Positions 27,315-35,445 of a DNA stretch of 64,000 nt are shown here, in pieces. Each line of letters opens with the position of its first letter. Within the stretch, counting starts at the first letter, position 1. Source of the DNA: Streptomyces sp. NRRL F-4489 (lineage in GTDB: Bacteria > Actinomycetota > Actinomycetes > Streptomycetales > Streptomycetaceae); NCBI RefSeq assembly GCF_001509485.1, contig NZ_LLZI01000276.1:1-64000 (forward strand), read 5' to 3'. A program made the position numbers and the translations under genes. Under the pieces are notes generated by a model. That model was not told where the DNA came from, ran no database searches, and was given only the letters and a program-made list of their open reading frames with translations.

Positions 27315-27344
27315 TTGCATTCAATACGGGCGGGGGGTATACAT
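27315..27344 (+). promoter_or_regulatory. Promoter of the Cu+-ATPase gene
   Basis: TTGCAT (27315-27320) and TATACA (27338-27343) are separated by 17 bp, a near-ideal vegetative promoter and much more AT-rich than the surroundings. It reads toward the ATPase gene at 27429 with a leader of about 80 bases. The spacer overlaps the imperfect palindrome at 27324-27340, and the perfect site at 27361-27377 lies just past the expected start of transcription, a layout suited to repression. Confidence 0.65.
27324..27340. promoter_or_regulatory. CsoR-type palindrome 2 (imperfect)
   Basis: ATAC at 27324-27327 and GGGGTAT at 27334-27340 have the same 17-bp span and right half as the two clear sites, but the left half reads ATACGGG. 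It lies within the spacer of the ATPase promoter, so it may be a weaker repressor site or a remnant. Confidence 0.4.
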
Positions 27345-27360
27345 TGAGCCGCATCGAGCG

Positions 27361-27377
27361 ATACCCCCCTGGGGTAT
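27361..27377. promoter_or_regulatory. CsoR-type palindrome 3
   Basis: ATACCCC-CCT-GGGGTAT is a 17-bp dyad with perfect 7-bp arms, placed between the ATPase promoter and its ribosome site. It shares its sequence design with the site at 27276, so one regulator probably controls both divergent genes. No csoR gene lies in the window. Confidence 0.72.
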
Positions 27378-27428
27378 CTCGCCGCACCGCCCGTAGACCT
27401 TCTCCGTGAGCTGCGAGGAGCAGACGAC

Positions 27429-29705
27429 ATGACCACCACCAGTCCCGGCACTGCCGAGGTCGAGCTCGCCATCGGCGGGATGACCTGCGCCTCCTGCGCC
27501 GCCCGGATCGAGAAGAAGCTCAACCGCATGGACGGGGTCGAGGCCACCGTCAACTACGCCACCGAGAAGGCCAAGGTCACCTTCCGGGACGACGTCTCGG
27601 TGGGCGACCTGATCGCCACCGTGGAGGCCACCGGCTACACCGCCCAGGAGCCGGCGCCGCCCGCCGCGGCCGGCGGCGGCGCGGCCGAGCCCGGCGCGGC
27701 GGACGGCGGCGCGGCCGGCGACCCGCTGCGCCCCCTGCGGCAGCGGCTGGTCACCGCGGTGGCGCTGGCCGTCCCGGTGATCGCCCTGGCGATGGTGCCG
27801 GCGCTCCAGTTCACCTACTGGCAGTGGCTGTCGCTGACCCTGACCGCGCCGGTCGTCACCTACGCCGCCTGGCCGTTCCACCGCGCCGCCTGGACCAACG
27901 CCCGGCACGGCGCGGCCACCATGGACACCCTGATCTCGGTCGGCACCTCGGCCGCGTTCCTGTGGTCGCTGTGGGCGCTGTTCTTCGGTACGGCCGGCAT
28001 GCCGGGAATGACCCACCCGTTCGAGCTGACCATCGGCCGCAGCGACGGCGCGGGCAACATCTACCTGGAGGCCGCGGCCGGCGTCACCGCGTTCATCCTG
28101 GCCGGCCGGTACTTCGAGGCGCGGTCCAAGCGCAAGGCGGGCGCGGCCCTGAAGGCGCTGATGGAGCTGGGCGCGAAGGACGTGACCGTATTGCGCGGCG
28201 GGCGCGAAGAGACCGTCCCCGTAGGGCGGTTGAGCGTCGGGGACCGCTTCCTGGTGCGGCCCGGCGAGAAGATCGCCACCGACGGCACGGTGGTGGAAGG
28301 CTCCTCCGCGGTGGACGCCTCGATGCTGACCGGGGAGTCGGTGCCGGTGGAGGTCGCGGCCGGCGACAGCGTCACCGGTGCCACCCTGAACGTCGGCGGC
28401 CGGCTGGTCGTCGAGGCGACCCGGGTCGGCGCGGACACCCAACTCGCCCGGATGGCCAAGCTGGTGGAGGACGCGCAGAACGGCAAGGCCGCCGCCCAGC
28501 GGCTCGCGGACAAGATCTCCGCGGTCTTCGTCCCCGTCGTCATCGGACTGGCGCTGGCCACCCTCGGCTTCTGGCTCGGCAGCGGCGCCGGACTGACCGC
28601 CGCCTTCACCGCCGCGGTCGCCGTACTGATCATCGCCTGCCCGTGCGCGCTCGGACTGGCCACCCCGACCGCCCTCATGGTCGGCACCGGCCGCGGCGCC
28701 CAGCTCGGCATCCTCATCAAGGGCCCGGAGGTCCTGGAGACCACCCGCAAGGTCGACACCATCGTCCTGGACAAGACCGGCACCGTCACCACCGGCCGGA
28801 TGACCCTGCTGGCCGCGCACACCGCGGCGGGCACCGACCGGGCCGAGGTCCTGCGGCTGGCCGGCGCGCTGGAGCACGCCTCGGAGCACCCGATCGCCCA
28901 GGCCGTGGCGGCCGGCGCGAGCGCCGAGGTGGGCGCCCTGCCGGTGCCGGAGGACTTCGCCAACCTCGCGGGCCTGGGCGTCCAGGGCATCGTCGAGGGG
29001 CACGCCGTCCTGGTCGGCCGGGAGCGGCTGCTCGCCGAGTGGGCGATCCCGCTCCCCGACGAGCTGGCGCGGGCCAAGGCCGGCGCCGAGGCGGCCGGGC
29101 GGACCGCGATCGCGGTGGCCTGGGACGGGGAGGCCCGGGCGGTGCTGGAGGTGGCCGACGCGGTCAAGGAGACCAGCCCGGAGGCGATCCGGCGGCTGCG
29201 CGCGCTGGGGCTGACACCCGTCCTGCTGACCGGCGACAACGCGGCGGTGGCCCGCTCGGTGGCGGCCGAGGTCGGTATCGACGCGGACCGGGTGTTCGCC
29301 GAGGTGCTGCCGCAGGACAAGGTGGACGTGGTCAAGCGCCTCCAGCGGGAGGGCCGTTCGGTGGCGATGGTCGGCGACGGCGTCAACGACGCGGCGGCGC
29401 TGGCCCAGGCCGACCTCGGACTGGCCATGGGCACCGGCACCGACGCCGCCATCGAGGCCGGCGACCTGACCCTGGTCCGCGGCGACCTGCGGGCGGCGGC
29501 CGACGCCATCCGGCTCTCCCGCCGCACCCTGGGCACCATCAAGTCCAACCTCTTCTGGGCCTTCGCCTACAACGTCGCGGCGCTGCCGCTGGCCGCGACC
29601 GGCCTGCTCAACCCGATGATCGCGGGCGCGGCGATGGCCTTCTCCTCGGTGTTCGTGGTCGGCAACAGCCTGCGGCTGCGCGGCTTCCGGGCGGCGGACA
29701 ACTGA
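27429..29705 (+). CDS. copA: Copper-translocating P-type ATPase (P1B-1)
   Basis: 758-residue Cu+ exporter in the cytoplasmic membrane. It has one N-terminal heavy-metal domain with GGMTCASC (Cys20, Cys23), then an Ala/Gly linker, about eight helices, actuator motif TGES, transport motif CPC at 404-406 ([17 protein letters not shown]), phosphorylation site Asp448 in DKTGTVTTG, the SEHPIA nucleotide-site motif, and [12 protein letters not shown]. All family-critical residues are present. ATG at 27429 follows GAGGAG. It is divergent from the secreted copper protein and followed on the same strand by DUF6153 and DUF305 genes, forming a copper-handling set. CsoR-like boxes predict copper induction. 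Confidence 0.95.
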   Translation: MTTTSPGTAEVELAIGGMTCASCAARIEKKLNRMDGVEATVNYATEKAKVTFRDDVSVGDLIATVEATGYTAQEPAPPAAAGGGAAEPGAADGGAAGDPLRPLRQRLVTAVALAVPVIALAMVPALQFTYWQWLSLTLTAPVVTYAAWPFHRAAWTNARHGAATMDTLISVGTSAAFLWSLWALFFGTAGMPGMTHPFELTIGRSDGAGNIYLEAAAGVTAFILAGRYFEARSKRKAGAALKALMELGAKDVTVLRGGREETVPVGRLSVGDRFLVRPGEKIATDGTVVEGSSAVDASMLTGESVPVEVAAGDSVTGATLNVGGRLVVEATRVGADTQLARMAKLVEDAQNGKAAAQRLADKISAVFVPVVIGLALATLGFWLGSGAGLTAAFTAAVAVLIIACPCALGLATPTALMVGTGRGAQLGILIKGPEVLETTRKVDTIVLDKTGTVTTGRMTLLAAHTAAGTDRAEVLRLAGALEHASEHPIAQAVAAGASAEVGALPVPEDFANLAGLGVQGIVEGHAVLVGRERLLAEWAIPLPDELARAKAGAEAAGRTAIAVAWDGEARAVLEVADAVKETSPEAIRRLRALGLTPVLLTGDNAAVARSVAAEVGIDADRVFAEVLPQDKVDVVKRLQREGRSVAMVGDGVNDAAALAQADLGLAMGTGTDAAIEAGDLTLVRGDLRAAADAIRLSRRTLGTIKSNLFWAFAYNVAALPLAATGLLNPMIAGAAMAFSSVFVVGNSLRLRGFRAADN

Positions 29706-29780
29706 CCGGTCGGGCCCGGGCCCCGGGGGCGGGGCGCGGGCCCGGCTGCTCTACCCTCGGTCCGGGAGGAGGTCGAGAGC

Positions 29781-30296
29781 ATGCGCGCGAACCGGCGGAT
29801 CCGGGCGGCCGGTGCCTGGGGGCACCTGCTGCTGATCGCCGTCCTCGCGCTGGGCGTCTTCGCGATGCACACGCTCGGCCATCCGAGCGGGGACCGGGAG
29901 ATGACCGCGGGCCCTGGGGCGGGGGTCGTCGCAGGTGCCGGCGCTGCCGCGTACGACGGCGGCGCGTATGACGACACCGCGTACGGCAACGCCGCGCACG
30001 CCATGGCCGCGATGTCCCCCATGGACCGCCCGGCCGCGCACCACACCAGCCACACCACCCACGCCCACCACACCAGCGGCCCGTCATCACACCACTCCCC
30101 CGGCGCGGGAATGGACATGACCTCGCTGTGCGTGGCCGTGCTGGGCGGCTGGGCACTGGCCTGTCTGCTGCGCCTGGTGGTGCGGCGGCGGGCCGACTGG
30201 CTGGTGCTCCTGCGCGCGAGCGCCCTGGCGGTGCTGCGTCCCAATCCCCCGCCGCGCCCACCCGATCTCGCCCAGCTGTCGATTCTGCGGATTTAG
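29781..30296 (+). CDS. DUF6153-like His-rich membrane protein
   Basis: 171-residue protein with two hydrophobic helices: one near residues 12-32 (WGHLLLIAVLALGVFAMHTL) and one near 112-130 (LCVAVLGGWALACLLRLVV). The loop between them is rich in His and Met (AHHTSHTTHAHHTSGPSSHH, GAGMDM), a composition suited to copper binding. It resembles the streptomycete DUF6153 family, for which I know no assigned function. ATG at 29781 has GGAGGAGG upstream. Its place behind copA and ahead of a DUF305 lipoprotein suggests a role in copper handling at the membrane; this is inferred. Confidence 0.65.
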   Translation: MRANRRIRAAGAWGHLLLIAVLALGVFAMHTLGHPSGDREMTAGPGAGVVAGAGAAAYDGGAYDDTAYGNAAHAMAAMSPMDRPAAHHTSHTTHAHHTSGPSSHHSPGAGMDMTSLCVAVLGGWALACLLRLVVRRRADWLVLLRASALAVLRPNPPPRPPDLAQLSILRI

Positions 30297-30411
30297 GCCG
30301 AACGCCACCGCGGGCGCTCAGCGCTGCCCGCACACGGTTCCGTTCCCCTTTTTTTCCGCGTACGGGGGCCTCCCCCTGCGTATCGACGAATCGACAGCAC
30401 GAGGTATCGCC

Positions 30412-31128
30412 ATGACCGCGCATCAGCGCACCCCCCGGCCTGCCCGCCGGCTCGCCCTCACCGGTCTCGCCGCCACCGCGGCCCTGCTCCTGGCCGCCTG
30501 CGGCAGCACCGGCGGCACGGACCAGGGCAAGGCGGCCGACCCCGGCCGGACCCCCTCGGCCACGGCCGGCTCCCCGACGGCCAACCCCGCCCCGGGGCCC
30601 GTTACCGACGCGGACGTGATGTTCGCGCAGATGATGATCCCGCACCACCAGCAGGCGCTGGAGATGGCGCGGCTGGCCGATGGCCGCGCCGCGGACCCGG
30701 AGGTCAAGCGGCTCGCCGCGGCCATCGAGAAGGCCCAGGACCCGGAGATCCAGCGGATGCGGTCCTGGCTCACGGCGTGGGGCAAGCCGCAGTCCGCGGG
30801 CTCGGCGCCGGGCATGGACCACGGTTCCGGCGGCATGCGGCACGGCTCGGCCGGCCACGGTTCCGGGGCTACCGACACGCCCGGCGCCTCCGGCATGTCC
30901 GGGATGATGTCCGACGCGGACATGAAGGAGCTGACGGCCGCCAAGGGCCGGGACTTCGACCGGAAGTTCGCGGCCATGATGATCAAGCACCACGAGGGCG
31001 CGATCGAGATGGCCAAGAACGAGCAGCGGCACGGCAAGAACCCGGCCGCCAGGAAGCTCGCCGACGATGTCGTCCGCGGCCAGTCCGCCGAGGTCAAGCA
31101 GATGAAGGCCCTCCTGGACCGGCTCTGA
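30412..31128 (+). CDS. DUF305 lipoprotein (copper-linked)
   Basis: 238-residue lipoprotein with lipobox LLAACG (Cys30). The mature part holds two copies of the DUF305 ferritin-like helix pair, each with an HH motif: FAQMMIPHHQQALEMARLAD and FAAMMIKHHEGAIEMAKNEQ. A His/Met/Gly-rich insert (GMDHGSGGMRHGSAGHG) separates the halves. DUF305 proteins are often found in copper-response loci and are thought to bind metal outside the membrane. Located 115 bp after the DUF6153 gene on the same strand, it completes the copper block. A long perfect hairpin follows. Confidence 0.88.
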   Translation: MTAHQRTPRPARRLALTGLAATAALLLAACGSTGGTDQGKAADPGRTPSATAGSPTANPAPGPVTDADVMFAQMMIPHHQQALEMARLADGRAADPEVKRLAAAIEKAQDPEIQRMRSWLTAWGKPQSAGSAPGMDHGSGGMRHGSAGHGSGATDTPGASGMSGMMSDADMKELTAAKGRDFDRKFAAMMIKHHEGAIEMAKNEQRHGKNPAARKLADDVVRGQSAEVKQMKALLDRL

Positions 31129-31135
31129 CGCCCCC

Positions 31136-31189
31136 GGCCGCCGCGGCCCGTCCCGTCTCCTTCTGTCCTGCGGGCGGACCGCGGCGGCC
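31136..31189 (+). terminator. Hairpin ending the copper block
   Basis: GGCCGCCGCGG (31136-31146) and CCGCGGCGGCC (31179-31189) form an exact 11-bp stem around a 32-base loop, eight bases after the DUF305 stop and before the convergent acidic-protein stop at 31220. Confidence 0.55.
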
Positions 31190-31219
31190 CGGACGGCCAA
31201 CGGGCCCGGGCCCCCGGGC

Positions 31220-31465
31220 TCAGCGGTAGTCGTCCTCGTCCAGCTCCACCACCCGCGCCTGCTCGGCCCGGTCGGCCTCGTCGGCCGGCTCGGGCAGGTC
31301 GGTGGTGGGCGGGGTGTCGCGCGGCGGGCGGAGGGCGGCCTGCTGCTCGGCCGCGTCCGCCTCCGGGGCCTCCACCCCGAACTCCGCGGCCTCCTCGCCG
31401 CCGACGAGGTCATCGGGGTCGTCGAGGTAATCGGGGTGCTCGGGATCGGTCGGTTCCACCGGCAT
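31220..31465 (-). CDS. Small acidic protein of unknown function
   Basis: 81-residue, strongly acidic protein without hydrophobic segments: begins MPVEPTDPEHPDYLDDPDD, contains VGGEEAAEFGVEAPEADAAE and ends VVELDEDDYR. Asp and Glu dominate, so it is probably disordered. The start ATG at 31465 has AGGAGG at ideal spacing, and codon use is typical, so it is a real gene. I recall similar small acidic proteins as conserved hypotheticals in streptomycetes, but I cannot name a function. It lies alone between the copper block and a MarR gene on the same strand. Confidence 0.65.
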   Translation of the reverse strand: MPVEPTDPEHPDYLDDPDDLVGGEEAAEFGVEAPEADAAEQQAALRPPRDTPPTTDLPEPADEADRAEQARVVELDEDDYR

Positions 31466-31618
31466 GGCTGCCTCCTGGCGTGCTCGGTCACGGGACGCGC
31501 GCCGCGCCCCTTCCCTGCGCCTGTCCCCCGCGCCCGCCCGGCAACCCTGCCACCTGCGCACCTCACCCGTTCCGCCGCGCGGCCGGCCGGGGCCGTTCGC
31601 CGCCGCGCCGGACGCGCG

Positions 31619-32074
31619 TCAGCCGCGGGCCGGCGGCTCGCCCTCGGGCGGGTGGGTCATCGCCCGCTCCAGGAGGAGGCGGAGGGTGGCCCGCTCGGCG
31701 TCGGTGAGCCCGGCGAGCGGGGATTCCTCGCCGAGCAGCGCCAGCAGGCGGTCGCGGAGGGCGGCGCCCTGGGCGGTCAGTACGAGCTGCTTGGCGCGCC
31801 GGTCGGTGGGGTGCGGCCGACGCTCGATCAGCTCCTGCTTCTCCAGTTTGTCGACGACGAAGGTGGCGTTGGACGGCTCGCAGGTCATCCGCTCGGCCAG
31901 CTCGCGCATGGTCATCGGCCCGGTCAGCTCGCGCAGTGCGATCGCCTGCGGGGCGGTCAGGCCGAGCCGGCCCGCGCCGCGGCGGACGTGGTCGCCGATC
32001 CGCTGGGCCATCCCGTTCAGCAGACCGCACAGCTGGCGCTCCGCGACGGTCTGCGCTTCCGGGTTCGTCGTCAT
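31619..32074 (-). CDS. MarR-family regulator beside the MBL hydrolase
   Basis: 151-residue MarR repressor. The HTH and wing are clear: PMTMRELAERMTCEPSNATF, VDKLEKQELIERRPHPTDRR and KQLVLTAQGAALRDRLLALL. It is divergent from the metallo-beta-lactamase-fold gene at 32249. The 174-bp gap contains a perfect 19-bp palindrome (32114-32132), a likely MarR site, and an iron-box-like sequence (32087-32105). It most likely represses itself and the hydrolase. The ligand is unknown, although similar pairs respond to phenolics or antibiotics. Confidence 0.9.
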   Translation of the reverse strand: MTTNPEAQTVAERQLCGLLNGMAQRIGDHVRRGAGRLGLTAPQAIALRELTGPMTMRELAERMTCEPSNATFVVDKLEKQELIERRPHPTDRRAKQLVLTAQGAALRDRLLALLGEESPLAGLTDAERATLRLLLERAMTHPPEGEPPARG

Positions 32075-32086
32075 GCCCTCATCGTA

Positions 32087-32105
32087 CCAAGTGCACCTAA
32101 CCTAA
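32087..32105 (-). promoter_or_regulatory. Iron-box-like site (DmdR1/IdeR type)
   Basis: On the minus strand the 19 bases begin TTAGGTTAGG and end TGCACTTGG. The actinobacterial DtxR/IdeR/DmdR consensus is TTAGGTTAGGCTAACCTAA, so the left half is exact and the right half matches in only a few positions. It lies just upstream of the MarR start at 32074, next to a TACGAT -10-like sequence, so a repressor here would block marR. Confidence 0.4.
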
Positions 32106-32113
32106 ATAATCCG

Positions 32114-32132
32114 AGCTTGAATGATTCAAGCT
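32114..32132. promoter_or_regulatory. Perfect 19-bp palindrome in the MarR/MBL gap
   Basis: AGCTTGAAT-G-ATTCAAGCT has perfect 9-bp arms around one base. The TTGAAT-N-ATTCAA core is typical of MarR operators. It also overlaps a possible -35 (TTGAAT, 32118-32123) for the hydrolase, with TATGGT at 32141-32146 as a possible -10. Autoregulation and control of the hydrolase are inferred. Confidence 0.65.
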
Positions 32133-32248
32133 TGATGCTTATGGTGGTGGTGCCGCCGCGATGCGGCCCGTTTCGCCGGGCACCGCGGGCCCGGCGGCGC
32201 CCTGTCCTGCCCTGCCCGTCCGCCCGTCCGTCTTCCGGAGGTACCGCC

Positions 32249-33145
32249 ATGAGCACATCCACCACCCCCGACGCCGACACCACCCGCCTCCGCCGCCCGG
32301 GCGTCGTGCGCTCACTGCGGCTCGGCGAGACCACGGTGACCTACGTCCCGGACGGCGCGGCGCGACTGTCCGGGCGCGGCTGGCTCCCGGCGGCCACCGA
32401 GGAGGACTGGGCGGCGTACGGGGAATATCTGGACGCCGACGGGTATCTGACGGCGGGCGTCGGCGGGCTGCTGGTGGAGCGCGGCGATCGCGCCCTGCTG
32501 ATCGACGCCGGCTTCGGCCCCGGGACGCGTCCGGCCGAGCCCGGCAGCCCGGTGAGCGACCTGCGGGGCGGCGCGCTGCTCGACAACCTCGCCGCGCTCG
32601 GCCGCCGGCCGGCCGGCATCGAGGCGGTCGCCGTCACCCACCTGCACACCGACCACATCGGCTGGCTCCACCACCCGGCGCCCGGTGGCGACCGCCCCGC
32701 CCTCGCGCACGCCCCGTACCTGATACCCGAAGCGGAGTGGACCGGCCGCGCCCACCTCGCCGCGCACGGCACCGGCCCGGAGGTCCTGGCGGTGCTGGAG
32801 CCCCAGGTCCGGACCGTGGCGGACGGCGAGGAGATCTTCCCCGGCGTCCGGGTCCACCTCTCCGCCGGCCACACGCCCGGGCACGCTTCGTACGTCATCT
32901 CCGGGGGCGGGCGGCGGCTGATCGCGTTCGGCGACGCGCTGCACTCGCCGGTCCAGATCAGCCACCCGGAGTGGTACGCCGCCCCCGACCACGACCGCGC
33001 CGCCGCCTCGGACGCCCGCCGGCGGCTGGTCGCCGAACTCCAGGAGCCGGACACCCTCGGCTTCGGCATCCACTTCGCCGATGTCGTCTTCGGACGGGTA
33101 CGGGCCGAGGGCGCGGGGGTGGTGTGGGAGGCGGTGGATGCCTGA
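32249..33145 (+). CDS. MBL-fold metallo-hydrolase
   Basis: 298-residue metallo-beta-lactamase-fold enzyme. The zinc motif is complete: THLHTDHIGWL (HxHxDH), a later His in SAGHTPGHASYVI, and Asp in IAFGDALHSPVQ, ending with FGIHFAD. The fold includes hydrolases, lactonases and dioxygenases, and nothing decides among them, although GFGPGTRPAEPGSPVSDL and the overall layout recall AHL-lactonase or alkylsulfatase-like members. ATG at 32249 follows CGGAGG. It is divergent from a MarR gene, so expression is probably inducible. No signal peptide, hence cytoplasmic. Confidence 0.85.
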   Translation: MSTSTTPDADTTRLRRPGVVRSLRLGETTVTYVPDGAARLSGRGWLPAATEEDWAAYGEYLDADGYLTAGVGGLLVERGDRALLIDAGFGPGTRPAEPGSPVSDLRGGALLDNLAALGRRPAGIEAVAVTHLHTDHIGWLHHPAPGGDRPALAHAPYLIPEAEWTGRAHLAAHGTGPEVLAVLEPQVRTVADGEEIFPGVRVHLSAGHTPGHASYVISGGGRRLIAFGDALHSPVQISHPEWYAAPDHDRAAASDARRRLVAELQEPDTLGFGIHFADVVFGRVRAEGAGVVWEAVDA

Positions 33146-33250
33146 AGCGGTGGATGCCTGATCCAGGGGATGCCTGAACCGGCTGCGGCCGGGCGGCCGC
33201 CGGGCGGGCGGTGGGGCGCCCGGCCGACGCCCGGCCGCTCGTACCGGCCT

Positions 33251-34174
33251 CTAGCGGAAGACCGGGCCCGCGAAGAGCCGGTGCAGCACCGCTTCCGCGG
33301 CCTGGTCCCCTTGCCCCTCGCCGTCCCCCTCCCCCGGCGCGTACTCCGTGACGCCGAAGCCCGCGACCGGGAAGGCGTCGGCGAGCGCGTCCAGGGCGGC
33401 CGCCAGGCGCGCCGGGTGGAGGCCGCCGGGCTCAGGGCAGGAGAGCCCGGCGAAGTGGCCGGGGTCCAGCACGTCCAGGTCGAGGTGGACGTAGACGCGC
33501 CGGGCACCGGTGGCCGCCACGGCCGCGACCAGCCGGCCCGGGTCGTCCAGGCCGGCGACCGGGACGGAGCCGATACCGGCCTCGGCGGCGAACCGCCGCT
33601 CCCCGGGGTCGAGGGCGCGTACGCCGGCCAGTACCACCTGCCGGGCGGCGAGCCGGCCCGCCGGCGCGGGCACCAGCTCCGCCGGGCCGTCCCCCAGCAG
33701 CGTCCGCAGCACCATGCCGTGGAAGCCGCCGGACGGGGACGACTCGGGGGTGTTGAGGTCGGCGTGGGCGTCGAACCAGACGACCGCCAGCTCGTCCCCG
33801 TGGCGGGCCACCGCGCGGGAGACCGGCCCGAGTTCGGCCCCGCAGTCCCCGCCGGCGGTCCGCAGCGTTTCCGCGCCCCAATCGTCCAGGGCCTCCCGGG
33901 TGGCCCGCAACGCGCCCGCCAGCACGTCGAGATGGCGTACGCCGCCCTCGGTACGGCCCGGACCCGCGCTGACCGGGACGACGGTCCGCCGGGCCGCGGG
34001 CAGCAGCGCGCCGAGCCGGTGCGCCCCCGCGGCCAGCCGGCGCGGCTCGCCCGCCGCCGACCCCTGCCACTGCGGAACGATCAGCAGCCGCCGCGACGAC
34101 GGCCCCGGCCCGCCACCGGTCCCCTCCGGCGCGCGGCCCTGGTCCGGCCCGCCGTGCCGCCCCTGTCCGCTCAT
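33251..34174 (-). CDS. Arginase/agmatinase-family ureohydrolase with altered first ligand
   Basis: 307-residue ureohydrolase-fold protein. Motif 1 reads GGDCG, with Cys111 where most arginases have the metal-binding His (GGDHS). The others are normal: FDAHADLN (Asp135, His137, Asp139), SGGFHGMVLRTLLG and VHLDLDVLDP. The Cys form occurs, from memory, in some actinobacterial members. Substrate could be arginine, agmatine or another guanidino compound. Its start overlaps the argJ stop by four bases (34171-34174), so the two are coupled. The pair recalls proclavaminate amidinohydrolase next to ornithine acetyltransferase in clavam clusters, but no other clavam gene is here. Confidence 0.82.
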   Translation of the reverse strand: MSGQGRHGGPDQGRAPEGTGGGPGPSSRRLLIVPQWQGSAAGEPRRLAAGAHRLGALLPAARRTVVPVSAGPGRTEGGVRHLDVLAGALRATREALDDWGAETLRTAGGDCGAELGPVSRAVARHGDELAVVWFDAHADLNTPESSPSGGFHGMVLRTLLGDGPAELVPAPAGRLAARQVVLAGVRALDPGERRFAAEAGIGSVPVAGLDDPGRLVAAVAATGARRVYVHLDLDVLDPGHFAGLSCPEPGGLHPARLAAALDALADAFPVAGFGVTEYAPGEGDGEGQGDQAAEAVLHRLFAGPVFR

Positions 34175-35376
34175 GTCGTGTAGTCCGCGTTGATCCGGAC
34201 GTAGCCGGCGGAGAGGTCGCAGCCGAACACGGTCGCCGTACCACCGCCGATACCGAGCCCGACCGTGATCTCGACCTCGCTGGCCCGCAGCTCCTCGGTG
34301 AGCTTCGCCAGCGTCTCGCCGGTCGGTTCGGCCGGATACACCTCCGTGCCCCCGAAGGCCACGGTGACCCGCTCCGGGACGATGTCCCGCTCCCCGGTGT
34401 TCTTGCCGATGGCCATCAGGACGCGCCCCCAGTTGGGGTCCGCGCCGTGCACCGCGGTCTTGACCAGCGGCGAGTTGACGACGCTCTTGGCGATCCGCTT
34501 GGCCTGCGCGGCGTCCCGCGCGCCGCCCACGGTGACCCGCAGCAGCTTCGTCGCGCCCTCCCCATCACTGGCCAGCTGGAGGGTGAGGTCCAGGCACAGA
34601 TCGGCCAGGGCCGCGGCGAACTCCGCGCGATCGACCGGCCCGGCCGCCCCGTTGGCGATCACCGCCACGGTGTCGGAGGTGGAGGTGTCGGTGTCCACGC
34701 TCAGGCAGTTGAACGTCCGGTCGACGGCGGCGCGCAGCGCCTCGTCGAGTTCGTCCGCCGGTACGTCGGCATCGGTGAAGACGTAGGCGAGCATCGTCGC
34801 CATATTGGGTTCCAGCATGCCGACCCCCTTGGCGACACCGGTGATCCGGGCGCCGCCAACGGTGCGGACGGCCGTCTTCGGGCGGGTGTCGGTGGTCATC
34901 ATCGCCCGTGCGACGGCCTGCGGCGCGGCGGTGAACGCCCCGGTGCCGCGCCGCCCGGCGGCGTCGAAGTGCGCGCGGATGGTGTCCATGGGCAGCGGCC
35001 GGCCGATGACCCCGGTGGAGCCGATCAGCACCTCGTCGGCGGGGATGTCCACGAGTCCGGCGACCCGGCCGACGACTTCGGCGGCGTGGTCCGCGCCCTG
35101 GCGCCCGGTGGCGACATTGGCGTTCTGGGCCAGGGTGACCACGGCCCGCAGCTTCCGCCCGGCGGCGTGGGCGCGGCTGAGGACGACCGCCGGCCCGGCG
35201 AACAGGCTCGTGGTGAACATCGCCGCGCTGACCGCCGGCCGCTCCGACACCACGATCGAGATGTCGTCGCCGTCCGCGCGCAGCCCGCCGTGCCCGGTGT
35301 ACGCCCGGAAGCCGGCCGGCCACTCGGGGCCCGCGGCTGAGCTGTCCGGACCGCCATTCGAATTGTTATGCGTCAT
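34171..35376 (-). CDS. argJ: ArgJ-family ornithine/glutamate acetyltransferase
   Basis: 401-residue ArgJ/OAT protein. ArgJ moves acetyl from N-acetylornithine to glutamate in arginine synthesis. The self-cleavage site is clear in KGVGMLEPNMATMLAYVF, with nucleophile Thr194, and SVDTDTSTSDTVAVIANGAA, PNWGRVLMAIGK and the C-terminal GYVRINADYTT fit the family. It is not in an argCJBD operon: its neighbours are a MarR gene upstream and an arginase-family gene overlapping its stop, so it is likely a paralogue serving a peripheral pathway rather than housekeeping arginine synthesis. No strong ribosome site precedes ATG 35376. Confidence 0.9.
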   Translation of the reverse strand: MTHNNSNGGPDSSAAGPEWPAGFRAYTGHGGLRADGDDISIVVSERPAVSAAMFTTSLFAGPAVVLSRAHAAGRKLRAVVTLAQNANVATGRQGADHAAEVVGRVAGLVDIPADEVLIGSTGVIGRPLPMDTIRAHFDAAGRRGTGAFTAAPQAVARAMMTTDTRPKTAVRTVGGARITGVAKGVGMLEPNMATMLAYVFTDADVPADELDEALRAAVDRTFNCLSVDTDTSTSDTVAVIANGAAGPVDRAEFAAALADLCLDLTLQLASDGEGATKLLRVTVGGARDAAQAKRIAKSVVNSPLVKTAVHGADPNWGRVLMAIGKNTGERDIVPERVTVAFGGTEVYPAEPTGETLAKLTEELRASEVEITVGLGIGGGTATVFGCDLSAGYVRINADYTT

Positions 35377-35445
35377 GCGGCATATGTTTGCAGTGGCGGA
35401 GTGGGGCTGTCCAGAGGTTTTCGTTCGGGCGTCCGCCGCCCGCCC

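Noticed and set aside
27824..29971. Long second plus-strand frame inside copA
   Set aside because: Arg/Gly-rich overlap of a fully motif-supported P-type ATPase; codon bias favours copA.
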